Notes: generated from the letters alone by a model not told the origin. Counted from the first letter of the stretch, positions 18,641 to 25,885 are shown. The stretch: 41,493 bases of DNA from an uncultured Clostridia bacterium (GCA_937884385.1 CALGCW010000121.1:1-41493), one strand, 5' to 3'. Program-made: numbers and translations.

Positions 18641-18946
18641 ATTGGTTTCATATCAATAGCTGATTCTGCGGAAAATTTTATTGCTGAATGCGATGGAGTG
18701 AAAAATATATGCGGTGCATATTTTGATGAAAAATATCGTGGGAAGGGAATTGCGCAGGGATTGCTTTCTTTCGTGCGAGACGCTTTGATATCAGAAGGAG
18801 TGACACATCTGGGTGTCGATTGCGAAACGCTAAACCCTACTGCTTTGGGCTTTTGGACTAAGTATTTTTCGCCCTATACATATTCGTTTGCCAGAAGGAT
18901 CGATGAACGTATAAGCGATAATTACACAAAATCACACAATCAATAA
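18641..18946 (+). pseudogene. GNAT acetyltransferase remnant (C-terminal part)
   Basis: The reading frame shows the C-terminal part of a GNAT N-acetyltransferase: the acetyl-CoA-binding motif YRGKGIAQGLL, then LGVDCETLNPTALGFWTKYF and the tail PYTYSFARRID. Family members of this type are usually well over 200 residues, so the N-terminal half is missing. The only available start, a TTG at 18617, lies inside the preceding hairpin and has no ribosome site. I read it as a truncated gene left by a deletion or insertion whose edge is the hairpin. Confidence 0.7.
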
Positions 18947-18966
18947 GCGAGATGGGGACGCCGGTT

Positions 18967-19094
18967 CCTACGGTAGATAAATGCAAAATGCAAAGTGCAA
19001 AATGCAAAATTGTGAATATATTTGTAGGTGCGGACGCACGCGGTGCGCCCCTACGGTAGATAAATGCAAAATGCAGAATGCAAAAGGCAAAATT
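18967..19094. repeat. two direct copies of an intergenic repeat with a palindrome between
   Basis: The block CCTACGGTAGATAAATGCAA begins at 18967 and again at 19050. Both copies continue into degenerate TGCAAAA tandem units, giving paired copies of about 45 bp (18967-19011 and 19050-19094). Between them at 19024-19054 lies an imperfect palindrome, GTAGG...CCTAC, with a GC-rich centre. The arrangement resembles a short non-coding mobile repeat. The open frames crossing it are low-complexity and not real genes. Confidence 0.65.
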
Positions 19095-19287
19095 ATTTGT
19101 TTGTTTTTTTACATATAGATACCAAAATCGCAATTATCTCTTTGATTTCGGATTCTATGCTCTCAAACTCTTTTCCGAGAGATAATTCGTCTCTCGCAAT
19201 AGCCAAAGCCAATATTCCGTTTCATTGGCTTCCTTTAATGCAATGTTCATCTTCATATTAAAATCGGCTTTGCTTTGCCCTTTGTAT
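19093..19287 (-). pseudogene. four-helix-bundle protein remnant (23S rRNA IVS type)
   Basis: On the minus strand this stretch encodes two collinear pieces of the four-helix-bundle family found in 23S rRNA intervening sequences (PF05635/TIGR02436). The pieces are QSKADFNMKMN with MNIALKEANETEYWL, and then in another frame EFESIESEIKEIIAIL up to a stop at 19093-19095. The frames are joined by loss of one base near 19170, where GAAAAG-AGTTTGAG would need one more G. The N-terminal half is absent: homology runs into the end of the neighbouring regulator gene. Normal members are about 120 residues. The assignment rests on remembered family sequence and should be checked by search. Confidence 0.65.
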
Positions 19288-20523
19288 TTATAGTATTGCG
19301 GCAAATTCATCTCTGGAAAGACCGCTTTTTTCTTTGATTATTTTGATCGCCTGCTTAACGCCCGAGAGGGACATATTCGTTCTTGCGGCGATCTCTGCAT
19401 CGGAGAGCTTGAAGGCGGCAAGGCGGGCAACGACTCTGTTCTGGTCGGAGAGCTTTGCTATAATTTGCTGACCCTTGATATTTCCGTTGAGCTTCGTCCA
19501 GCCGTCATTATATATTTTATGTAGTCTTTTTACCTCGTTCCAAGCCTCTTCGTCAAGCGGAGCAAGGCGGCGTTCTATCAGCGCGTAGAGTATTCTGCAA
19601 TACTCCGCGATCGTGCCGTAGAGCTTATCGGGGAGTGCCAGCTCAAGAGCTTTGTCGATATGGTGGATGGCTTCGTCATCGTTGCCGCAGTTGTGGTAAA
19701 CAGCGGCGCAGGTCATTCGCAGATATATCTCGGACATGACCGTATTCTGCTCGCTTGCCCAGCAGATCATAGGCTCGATAGTGTAGGGAACACTCGTCAT
19801 AACGTAAAGGCCCTCGGCACCCGGGAGCTTTAAGGTTCCCGTTGCAACGGAGTAAGCCACCGCATATAAGAACTTTGCATAATACACCTTTGCGGCAGGG
19901 TAGGAGTCCTTGTGTAGCGGCTCAAAGCGCCCTGTCTGGAACCATTTCGGGAAGCTGCTTACGTTATACAGCATAATATCAACGGCACTTATGGCAAGCT
20001 GCATTACCTCGCGGTCATCGTCATTCTTTGCGGGGGCTTCGGAGATGTGTATCTTCGCCTTTCGCCACATAGTAATATCGCCCTTCCATATAGCGCACAT
20101 TGCAAGAAGCATACCTGCGCCTATAACTGCGAAAAAGCCCGAATGCTTGTCAAGTAAATAGTTTGCGCTGTCATAGACCTTGTCTATCTCACCGCGGGAG
20201 TATGCCACCTCGGCTTCAAAAAGAACCTGTGCTTCGTGGTTGTATGCAAGGTTATCCGCTGAAATATCGGCAGTTCCGGGTGCGCTGTAAAGGTCGCTCA
20301 TATATAGAAACGGAGTCTTTTTGGGCATTGGCATATCCTTATCCGCATTCGCCCTTCCGACCTTCGTTCTGCCGTCGATGGGCTTCTTTGCATTTTTGGG
20401 TATCATCCAATTTCGGCCGAGACGCGTTGCACCCTCGATTTTGCCGTTAGCGCAGAGCATTTGAACATTTCTTGTCGTAAGACCCCATTTTTTAGCAACC
20501 TCGCTTATGCTGATATACTCCAT
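19288..20523 (-). CDS. transcriptional regulator with N- and C-terminal HTH domains
   Basis: The ATG at 20523 is chosen because GGGAGG lies 6 bp upstream and the longer frame would run through a consensus promoter. The 411-residue product begins with a MerR/excisionase-like winged helix (ISEVAKKWGLTTRNVQ, about 4-45). A long helical, TPR-like middle follows (about 90-340), and the end is a LuxR-type helix-turn-helix (FKLSDAEIAARTNMSLSGVKQAIKIIKEKSGL). Two DNA-binding domains flanking a helical sensor region is an uncommon layout. Two matching palindromes in its own leader suggest autoregulation. The target genes and signal are unknown; it is divergent from the orphan lipoprotein at 20765. Confidence 0.75.
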   Translation of the reverse strand: MEYISISEVAKKWGLTTRNVQMLCANGKIEGATRLGRNWMIPKNAKKPIDGRTKVGRANADKDMPMPKKTPFLYMSDLYSAPGTADISADNLAYNHEAQVLFEAEVAYSRGEIDKVYDSANYLLDKHSGFFAVIGAGMLLAMCAIWKGDITMWRKAKIHISEAPAKNDDDREVMQLAISAVDIMLYNVSSFPKWFQTGRFEPLHKDSYPAAKVYYAKFLYAVAYSVATGTLKLPGAEGLYVMTSVPYTIEPMICWASEQNTVMSEIYLRMTCAAVYHNCGNDDEAIHHIDKALELALPDKLYGTIAEYCRILYALIERRLAPLDEEAWNEVKRLHKIYNDGWTKLNGNIKGQQIIAKLSDQNRVVARLAAFKLSDAEIAARTNMSLSGVKQAIKIIKEKSGLSRDEFAAIL

Positions 20524-20554
20524 TTTGAACCTCCCGAAAACGCAATTTATATTT

Positions 20555-20568
20555 TTCGCATTTGCGAA
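20555..20568. promoter_or_regulatory. operator-like palindrome 1 (TTCGCATTTGCGAA)
   Basis: This 14-bp inverted repeat lies in the leader of the dual-HTH regulator. It matches the site at 20579-20592 at 11 of 14 positions; the shared pattern is TTCGCAT then two variable bases and CGAA. The two sites start 24 bp apart. It is a candidate binding site for the regulator encoded just downstream. Confidence 0.6.
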
Positions 20569-20578
20569 TAATATATAC

Positions 20579-20592
20579 TTCGCATATACGAA
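20579..20592. promoter_or_regulatory. operator-like palindrome 2 (TTCGCATATACGAA)
   Basis: The second copy of the inverted repeat lies directly downstream of the -10 box of the minus-strand promoter, over the expected transcription start. A protein bound here would block transcription, which fits autorepression. Confidence 0.62.
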
Positions 20593-20596
20593 ATAT

Positions 20597-20625
20597 ATTA
20601 TACATTGTTTTGAAGAATTTGTCAA
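20597..20625 (-). promoter_or_regulatory. consensus sigma-A promoter of the dual-HTH regulator
   Basis: On the minus strand TTGACA (20620-20625) and TATAAT (20597-20602) are both perfect and 17 bp apart. The predicted start is near 20590, inside the second palindrome, giving a leader of about 65 bases before the ATG at 20523. Confidence 0.85.
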
Positions 20626-20682
20626 GGGGTATTGCGAGCACTGCGGTGCTTATGATCGAAGCAAACATTTTTGCCGTGATAC

Positions 20683-20711
20683 TTGCATTATTTTCAGAGC
20701 TGTGATATAAT
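20683..20711 (+). promoter_or_regulatory. promoter of the orphan lipoprotein
   Basis: TTGCAT (20683-20688) and a perfect TATAAT (20706-20711) are separated by 17 bp. They lie about 55 bp before the ATG at 20765, which has AGGAG at 20751-20755. Confidence 0.75.
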
Positions 20712-20764
20712 GATAATGTGACACACTTCACAATAAAAATAAAAAAGATAAGGAGAGTATAGCT

Positions 20765-21667
20765 ATGAAAACCAATCTTGCATTTTTATTGATATTATCA
20801 GTTATTGTCTTGCTTTTGCTTCCCGGTTGTGACTTGATTTTTGACAAAGACTCGGATGTTATCAGACATACCGATAAAATGGAATCAGCAAGCGGAAAAT
20901 GGCAGCTATTGGGCGACGGGGATACCTACTTTATTTTTGACGGAACAGAAAACGTAATGTCTTTTAGCTACTACGAGGACGGCGCAAAAAAATATGAAGG
21001 CAAATTCAGAGCCGTGTGCCGTACTGATGACGATGCGTCGACCCCCATATCCTTTATTGTTACGCGAAATGACAAGCAAAAAGAGGATTGGATCAACTGC
21101 TACGCAGAGAACGTCGACACGAAGTTTACTCAGTTTAGCATCATGTTTGAAGAAGAGGATCAGGGCGTCACCGACGGAACGGTATATACACATGTTTACC
21201 GTATCAGCGAAATGCCCTACAAAATAGGAACCTACGTTTTGGAGGGCGAAGAATACAAGGATTATTCCCGAGGCGGCTTTGAGGACGGTGTATACCGCAT
21301 TCCGGAAGGAACATACGTTACCGAGGGCGGTCAGAGCCTCACAGTGATGCCTTTAATGCGACAGAGCTATATGCTATTCAGATACGAAAACGGAGAGACT
21401 GCTGTTGAGGGAATCTTCAATATTGCAGAGGACCGAAAAACGATTTATTTATATATCGAGCACGATATATATGAAAAGGTCAGAGAATCTGATAAAGCTA
21501 ATTACGATACGACCTTCAGCATCAACTATCCGCCGGATATTTACCTGAGAGGGGATTTTGACACGACCTCGAACAGTCTTGTTATCAACGGTCTGTACCA
21601 CCACACTCAAAGTCCCATCGAAATTGACGATTCGTTTTGGGTGTTTGGCACTTACGATAAGAGATAA
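20765..21667 (+). CDS. lipoprotein of unknown function
   Basis: This 300-residue protein has a short N-terminus, a hydrophobic helix and the lipobox LLPGC (Cys22), so it should be a membrane-anchored lipoprotein on the outer face of the cell. The mature part is acidic, rich in Tyr and Gly and probably mostly beta strand. It seems to contain two related halves, each with a G-K/T-W/Y strand followed by a stretch ending in a charged turn (GKWQLLGDGDTYFIF near 44-58; GTYVTEGGQSLTV near 182-194). I do not recognise the family. It has its own promoter and terminator and is not linked to either glycan operon. Confidence 0.75.
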   Translation: MKTNLAFLLILSVIVLLLLPGCDLIFDKDSDVIRHTDKMESASGKWQLLGDGDTYFIFDGTENVMSFSYYEDGAKKYEGKFRAVCRTDDDASTPISFIVTRNDKQKEDWINCYAENVDTKFTQFSIMFEEEDQGVTDGTVYTHVYRISEMPYKIGTYVLEGEEYKDYSRGGFEDGVYRIPEGTYVTEGGQSLTVMPLMRQSYMLFRYENGETAVEGIFNIAEDRKTIYLYIEHDIYEKVRESDKANYDTTFSINYPPDIYLRGDFDTTSNSLVINGLYHHTQSPIEIDDSFWVFGTYDKR

Positions 21668-21734
21668 TATTAATTGCTGACCGTGTGCAATATATTTCAT
21701 TCGGTTTAGTCGTATAGTGCTTGAACCAAAAAGA

Positions 21735-21768
21735 GAAAGACGAACTTTGGTCCGTCTTTCTTTTTTTT
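21735..21768 (+). terminator. rho-independent terminator after the lipoprotein gene
   Basis: The stem GAAAGACG (21735-21742) pairs with CGTCTTTC (21753-21760) and is followed by eight T residues. It lies about 70 bp after the stop at 21667. The adjoining stretch 21769-21925 is AT-rich and I see nothing in it. Confidence 0.85.
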
Positions 21769-21925
21769 GCACAAAAATACAATAAATATATACTATAATG
21801 AAAAAAATCATGTGAAAATATGCGGTTTTTAGTGAAGATTAAACATATTTGAGTGCCGTTTTCGTGGGGCTAGGTGGAGATTTTTGATCAAAATTCACAA
21901 AAATTCCTTTTTTTATATAAATGGG

Positions 21926-21941
21926 TTGGAAACATTTCCAA
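21926..21941. promoter_or_regulatory. LacI-type operator, upstream copy
   Basis: TTGGAAACATTTCCAA is a palindrome with 7-bp arms around a CA centre, the length and style of LacI/GalR operators. An identical 16-mer lies at 21981-21996, exactly 55 bp away. This copy ends 6 bp before the -35 box. The likely ligand is the LacI protein encoded at 29435-30400 in the operon this promoter serves. Confidence 0.85.
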
Positions 21942-21947
21942 AAGTAC

Positions 21948-21976
21948 TTGCAATTTTTATTCCGTTGGTGTATAAT
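21948..21976 (+). promoter_or_regulatory. promoter of the fructan operon
   Basis: TTGCAA (21948-21953) and a perfect TATAAT (21971-21976) are separated by 17 bp. The promoter sits between the two identical operators, so repressor at either site or a loop between them would shut it off. The leader to the ATPase start at 22213 is about 230 bases. Confidence 0.85.
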
Positions 21977-21980
21977 ACCA

Positions 21981-21996
21981 TTGGAAACATTTCCAA
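21981..21996. promoter_or_regulatory. LacI-type operator, downstream copy
   Basis: The second exact copy of TTGGAAACATTTCCAA begins 5 bp after the -10 box, over the expected transcription start near 21983. Placement at the start site is a classic repression position. Confidence 0.87.
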
Positions 21997-22056
21997 AAAT
22001 GGCTGTATTGTAATTTTTGTACATATTGATTATATATAATATGCAAAAAAGCGAAA

Positions 22057-22097
22057 TAGGGGTACCCCTATTCTTGTGATGCTTCACATCACAAGAA
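22057..22097. repeat. two adjacent inverted repeats in the operon leader
   Basis: The perfect 14-bp palindrome TAGGGGTACCCCTA (22057-22070) is followed at once by an 11-bp inverted repeat (TTCTTGTGATG at 22071-22081, loop CTTCA, CATCACAAGAA at 22087-22097). No T-run follows, so this is not a standard terminator. The second stem contains the start codon of a 44-codon ORF at 22079. The structures could act in the mRNA leader or be protein sites; the sequence alone does not decide. Confidence 0.7.
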
Positions 22098-22213
22098 TAA
22101 AGAATACTGACGGCTCCTTGCTCGCGGATGATACACTCGTGACATTGGAAAAAAGCTATGCCAAGATATTAAAGCAAAAATATGATTTTTTAGAAAAGAA
22201 AGGGAAGTCGTAA
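22079..22213 (+). CDS. small ORF coupled to the ATPase gene
   Basis: A 44-codon frame begins MLHITRIKNTDG, ends in a Lys-rich stretch (EKKGKS) and stops in a TAATG overlap with the ATPase start at 22213. The exact overlap suggests translational coupling. No good ribosome site precedes it: an AGGGG lies 15 bp upstream, and the ATG or the in-frame GTG at 22076 is buried in a hairpin stem. A second mini-frame (22041-22079, MQKSEIGVPLFL) ends at TGATG on its start. I do not recognise the product. It may be a real small protein, a leader peptide or the tail of a lost gene. Confidence 0.4.
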   Translation: MLHITRIKNTDGSLLADDTLVTLEKSYAKILKQKYDFLEKKGKS

Positions 22214-23643
22214 TGGCGAATTTATTGTTAAGGCACGTTTACAAAATATACCCCGGCGTTGGCAAAGCCAAAAAGAACGCCAAGGGTGAGGCAAAAAAGA
22301 GAAGCGGTGATTTCGTTGCGGTCAAGGATTTCAATATGGAGATCAATGACGGCGAGTTCATCGTATTCGTAGGACCCTCCGGCTGCGGTAAGTCCACTAC
22401 GCTGCGAATGATCGCAGGACTTGAGGAGATCAGCGGCGGTGAGCTTTATATCGACGACCGCTTGGTCAACGACGTTGACGCAAAGGACAGAGATATAGCG
22501 ATGGTATTCCAGAGCTATGCGCTTTATCCCCATCTTACGGCTTACGACAACATAGCCTTTGGCCTTAAAATGCGCAAGGTGCCCACCCCGAAGCTTGACA
22601 GCGAGGGCAAGCAGATAATTGCTATTGACGAGAAAAAGGTCACAGAGCTTGACAAGAAGCTCAAAAAGCTTTACAAGGAGCAGCAGCTTCTTATAAAGGA
22701 TGCTTCTCGCGCCGTGCAAGAGGATGCCGCTTATTACGAGGAAAAGAAGGCGTTGCTCGAAAAGCGCATAACTGACACGGAAAAGGATCTTAAATATTAC
22801 AAGGACACGCCCGTTCCTCTCTTTAGCTACGTTCATATGACGAAGCAGGAGATAGACGATAAGGTACAGTGGGCGGCAAAGATATTGGGCATTGAAGAAT
22901 TGCTTGATTCAAAGCCTGCGGAAATGTCGGGCGGTCAGCGTCAACGTATAGCTCTCGGACGCGCGATGGTGCGCGGACCGAAGGTATTCTTGCTTGACGA
23001 GCCTCTCTCCAACCTTGACGCAAAGCTCAGGACCGCGATGAGAGCTGAGATCGTTAAATTGCACAACCAGCTTAAGACAACGTTCATATACGTCACTCAC
23101 GACCAGATCGAGGCTATGACTATGGGTACGAGGATCGTGGTTATGAAGCTTGGAGTTATCCAGCAGATCGATACTCCCACAAATCTTTTTGACTATCCCG
23201 ACAACAAGTTCGTAGCAGGCTTTATCGGAACTCCTCAGATGAACTTCTTCGAGGTGGATATCAAGCGCGTAGGTGACAGGCTCAACGTTGCTTTTGCTGA
23301 CGGTCAGAGCACAGATCTTGATCTCTCCCACTTGCGCACGATACAGAAGGAATATCTTGACGGCAAGGTACACAAGGTTTATCTTGGTATCAGAGGTGAG
23401 AATATTACGGTAGCAGAGAGTGGCATCAAGGCTACACTTTCGATCAAGGAGGTCCTTGGTAATACGACACAGCTCTTCGTTCGCTTGGGCGAAAAGGGTG
23501 ACGACGTGATCGTTAGCGTGCCCGAAAGGAACGATCTTATGCCAGGCGAAACCGTACATATTGAATTTAATGAAAAATTCGTCCATCTCTTTGACAGAGA
23601 TACCGAGGTATCCATTATGTCAAGAGAATACGGAAACAAGTGA
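22213..23643 (+). CDS. sugar ABC transporter ATPase, MalK/MsmK/UgpC type, with large insertion
   Basis: The 476-residue protein powers carbohydrate ABC import. It shows Walker A GPSGCGKST (54-62), Q-loop Gln100, signature MSGGQRQR (238-245), Walker B VFLLDEP (258-264), H-loop His296 and a C-terminal regulatory OB-type domain (about 310-470). Relatives are about 370 residues. The excess comes mainly from an insertion at about 125-210, between GLKMRKVP and the helix EIDDKVQWAAKILG. It is rich in Lys and Glu and predicted helical or coiled coil. A short Lys-rich insert also occurs at 15-33. AAAGGGA lies just upstream of the start. It is the first large gene of the fructan operon and probably serves the permeases at 31813-33709. 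Confidence 0.9.
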   Translation: MANLLLRHVYKIYPGVGKAKKNAKGEAKKRSGDFVAVKDFNMEINDGEFIVFVGPSGCGKSTTLRMIAGLEEISGGELYIDDRLVNDVDAKDRDIAMVFQSYALYPHLTAYDNIAFGLKMRKVPTPKLDSEGKQIIAIDEKKVTELDKKLKKLYKEQQLLIKDASRAVQEDAAYYEEKKALLEKRITDTEKDLKYYKDTPVPLFSYVHMTKQEIDDKVQWAAKILGIEELLDSKPAEMSGGQRQRIALGRAMVRGPKVFLLDEPLSNLDAKLRTAMRAEIVKLHNQLKTTFIYVTHDQIEAMTMGTRIVVMKLGVIQQIDTPTNLFDYPDNKFVAGFIGTPQMNFFEVDIKRVGDRLNVAFADGQSTDLDLSHLRTIQKEYLDGKVHKVYLGIRGENITVAESGIKATLSIKEVLGNTTQLFVRLGEKGDDVIVSVPERNDLMPGETVHIEFNEKFVHLFDRDTEVSIMSREYGNK

Positions 23644-23646
23644 TAT

Positions 23647-24963
23647 ATGAAAAAATGGCTCAGATTCTTCTGCCTTAGCTTTCTCTCCGACAAGAATGCA
23701 AGAGAGGGAGCAAGGCGCGGATATACGAACGTTTTTCTCGGGCTGCTACTCTCGTTTGCCTTGCTATGGATGGGCTTTGTCGGTGCGGATATGCTACCGT
23801 TTTCGTCACATTATGCGAATTCACCCGATTTTCAGGAGACCGTGCATACGCTCCTTGCAAGCGCTGACGTGCAGGATCGCATCGTGCTTGAAATTCACGA
23901 AAACCGTCTTATGGCTAAAAGATACGGCGGGCAATACCTTGAGGGTCTTTTGGTAAGCACTCTTGAAGATGAGGCGGACAGGCAGATCTATTCGTCGGCG
24001 GGCTATGACGTAGTTGTTGACACGCGACCTGCGGATGCTCTTGCACAGGTCGAGATATTCTACGTATCCAACAACGGCAAGGGGCTTGAGATATCTTATG
24101 AAGAATATCTTGCCCTGAACGATGCGAACAAGCTTAATTTTGACCTTGAGCTTAGGTACACGGGAAAAGAGCTTGAGCTCAGTGACGAGATGATCGACGG
24201 ATATTTGACATATCTTAACGGCTTGGGCGGCGAAAGCAAGGAAAAGCTTACAGGATTTGCAAACGAGCTTGCTGAAGGCAAGATCGGAAAGAGCGAATAT
24301 AACAGAGCCGTTTACGAGCTTTATTTTACAAATTACTACCCCGATATAACTGCTTATGAGAGCACGTCAAGCGTGCCGCTTCTGCGCAATTATTACTATC
24401 ATAATTATATAAAGGAAGGAAACGACAAATATCTCTTCATTTTTGATGATTATCTGGCGGCTTCCTTTGAGACGAAGAGTGGGACGGACATCTCCTTCTA
24501 CGGCTTTTACGGAAATATCGGAAACGGTGTTCTGATAGGTGAGGGAGTGAAAGAGGCGGAAGCAAACGCGATGGCGGACGGCTTTATCGAGGACTCTTAC
24601 AGGGCTATAGCGCCCCTTACGTTATACGCGCACGCAATGAACGTTTTTTCGATGATACCATTCATTGCGCTGATGCCGATGGTGGTGAGCCTTTTGGCTT
24701 ATTCGTTATTGAAGCTTCGCGGAGTTGAGAGCATAGGTACTCTCGGTGCGGCATTCAAGATCATCGGCTCGTTCGTTTGGGCGTCTGCGGCTATATCGGC
24801 GCTTCTCAGCGTGCTTGCCGCGTTCTTTGCTCCACGCAACATACTTGCGGTGCTGCCGCTTTTGGTATTTTTTGTGATACTTGCGGTCAGATCGATAGTG
24901 TTCGTTGTAAGAGAAGCCAAATTATATACGGAACGACAAGAAAAAGTACAAACGGAGGCTTAA
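23647..24963 (+). CDS. membrane protein resembling the DUF1189 group
   Basis: This 438-residue protein has one membrane helix at about 28-48, a large extracytoplasmic region at about 50-325 and about four membrane helices at about 330-425. The start (KKWLRFFCLSF) and layout recall DUF1189 proteins, which are found beside maltodextrin transporters in Lactobacillales; the similarity is weak and I am not certain. The outer region is acidic and rich in Tyr and Leu, with no motif I know. It starts 3 bp after the ATPase stop and is followed closely by the fructokinase, so it is part of the fructan operon. A role in assembling or tuning the transporter is a guess. Confidence 0.65.
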   Translation: MKKWLRFFCLSFLSDKNAREGARRGYTNVFLGLLLSFALLWMGFVGADMLPFSSHYANSPDFQETVHTLLASADVQDRIVLEIHENRLMAKRYGGQYLEGLLVSTLEDEADRQIYSSAGYDVVVDTRPADALAQVEIFYVSNNGKGLEISYEEYLALNDANKLNFDLELRYTGKELELSDEMIDGYLTYLNGLGGESKEKLTGFANELAEGKIGKSEYNRAVYELYFTNYYPDITAYESTSSVPLLRNYYYHNYIKEGNDKYLFIFDDYLAASFETKSGTDISFYGFYGNIGNGVLIGEGVKEAEANAMADGFIEDSYRAIAPLTLYAHAMNVFSMIPFIALMPMVVSLLAYSLLKLRGVESIGTLGAAFKIIGSFVWASAAISALLSVLAAFFAPRNILAVLPLLVFFVILAVRSIVFVVREAKLYTERQEKVQTEA

Positions 24964-24964
24964 A

Positions 24965-25870
24965 TTGTTAGTTTGCATTGGTGAAATACTTGCCGACATG
25001 ATCGGCGAGGAAAAAAACGGAATTATTACTTATGAAAGAAAGGCCGGCGGTGCGCCATTTAACGTTGCCTGTGCGCTGAAGAAGTTTGGCGCGGACGTTA
25101 AGTTCGTGGGCAGTGTTGGCGACGACCTTATCGGTCAGTTTTTGATAAATTATGCTAAGGATTTCGGCATGGACGTCACGTACATCCACAAGCATTCCGA
25201 TCGCAACACGACGCTTGCGTTCGTTGAGTTGAACGAGGAAGGGGACAGAGCGTTCTGCTTCTATCGTAAAAACACGGCGGACTACCGCATGCCCGAGGTC
25301 AGCGACGAGCTTATAGGCTCTGCCGACACCGTATGCATCGGCTCTCTGATGCTTGCAGATCCCGACTGTGTAGAATACGCGCAGGATATAATCAAGCGCG
25401 CTCACGATCTTGGCAAGGCGGTCGCGTTTGACGTAAACTACCGCACCGACATCTACAGGGACAAGGACAGCGCGGTAAAGACCTACAAAAAGATACTTGC
25501 GCAGGCGGATATAGTCAAGTTCTCCGAGGATGAGGTAGAGATATTCACCGAGGATTACGTGAGCTCGCTTAGCGACAAATTAGTGCTCATAACCTTGGGT
25601 AAGGATGGCAGTGAATGGAGATATGGGGGCAAGAGCAACAGAGTGCCCACAATCGAGGTCAAGCCCATCGATACCACGGGGGCGGGGGATGCGTTCTTTG
25701 CAGGCGCGCTCTCCATTATAGACAAACACGGGGCAGAGCATCTAACAGAGGAGCTGTTGAACGATGCTTTGAGATTCGGAAACATAGCGGGTGCGCTCAA
25801 CACGACGGGCCGCGGTGCTATAGACAATCTCCCCGATCTGAACACGATAAATAAATATTATAATAAATGA
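24965..25870 (+). CDS. fructokinase, PfkB family
   Basis: The 301-residue protein is a PfkB-type carbohydrate kinase: N-terminal GEILADMIG, the GGAPFNVA substrate region near 32-39, and the C-terminal ATP/anion-hole motif DTTGAGDAFFAG (236-247) with catalytic base Asp242. It makes fructose 6-phosphate from fructose and ATP, the expected fate of fructan products. It starts with TTG at 24965; GGAGG (24954-24958) lies 6 bp upstream and no ATG is near. It begins one base after the previous gene's stop. Fructose as substrate is inferred from the GH32 neighbours and the close match to ScrK/fructokinase-type kinases. Confidence 0.9.
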   Translation: MLVCIGEILADMIGEEKNGIITYERKAGGAPFNVACALKKFGADVKFVGSVGDDLIGQFLINYAKDFGMDVTYIHKHSDRNTTLAFVELNEEGDRAFCFYRKNTADYRMPEVSDELIGSADTVCIGSLMLADPDCVEYAQDIIKRAHDLGKAVAFDVNYRTDIYRDKDSAVKTYKKILAQADIVKFSEDEVEIFTEDYVSSLSDKLVLITLGKDGSEWRYGGKSNRVPTIEVKPIDTTGAGDAFFAGALSIIDKHGAEHLTEELLNDALRFGNIAGALNTTGRGAIDNLPDLNTINKYYNK

Positions 25871-25885
25871 GAGGAAGGAGCAAAA

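Noticed and set aside
18858..19133. Minus-strand 91-codon frame with FAFCILHFAF-like stretches
   Set aside because: It is a translation of the TGCAAAA repeats and palindrome, a known type of spurious annotation.
20524..20625. Upstream start that would extend the dual-HTH regulator by 34 residues
   Set aside because: The extension is the promoter and operator DNA itself; GGGAGG sits before the ATG at 20523.
21839..22087. Minus-strand 82-codon frame in the fructan operon leader
   Set aside because: It covers the two operators and the promoter, is AT-rich and has no recognisable protein features.
22228..22836. Minus-strand 202-codon frame over the ATPase gene
   Set aside because: Antisense to Walker A, Q-loop and insertion codons; no independent signals.
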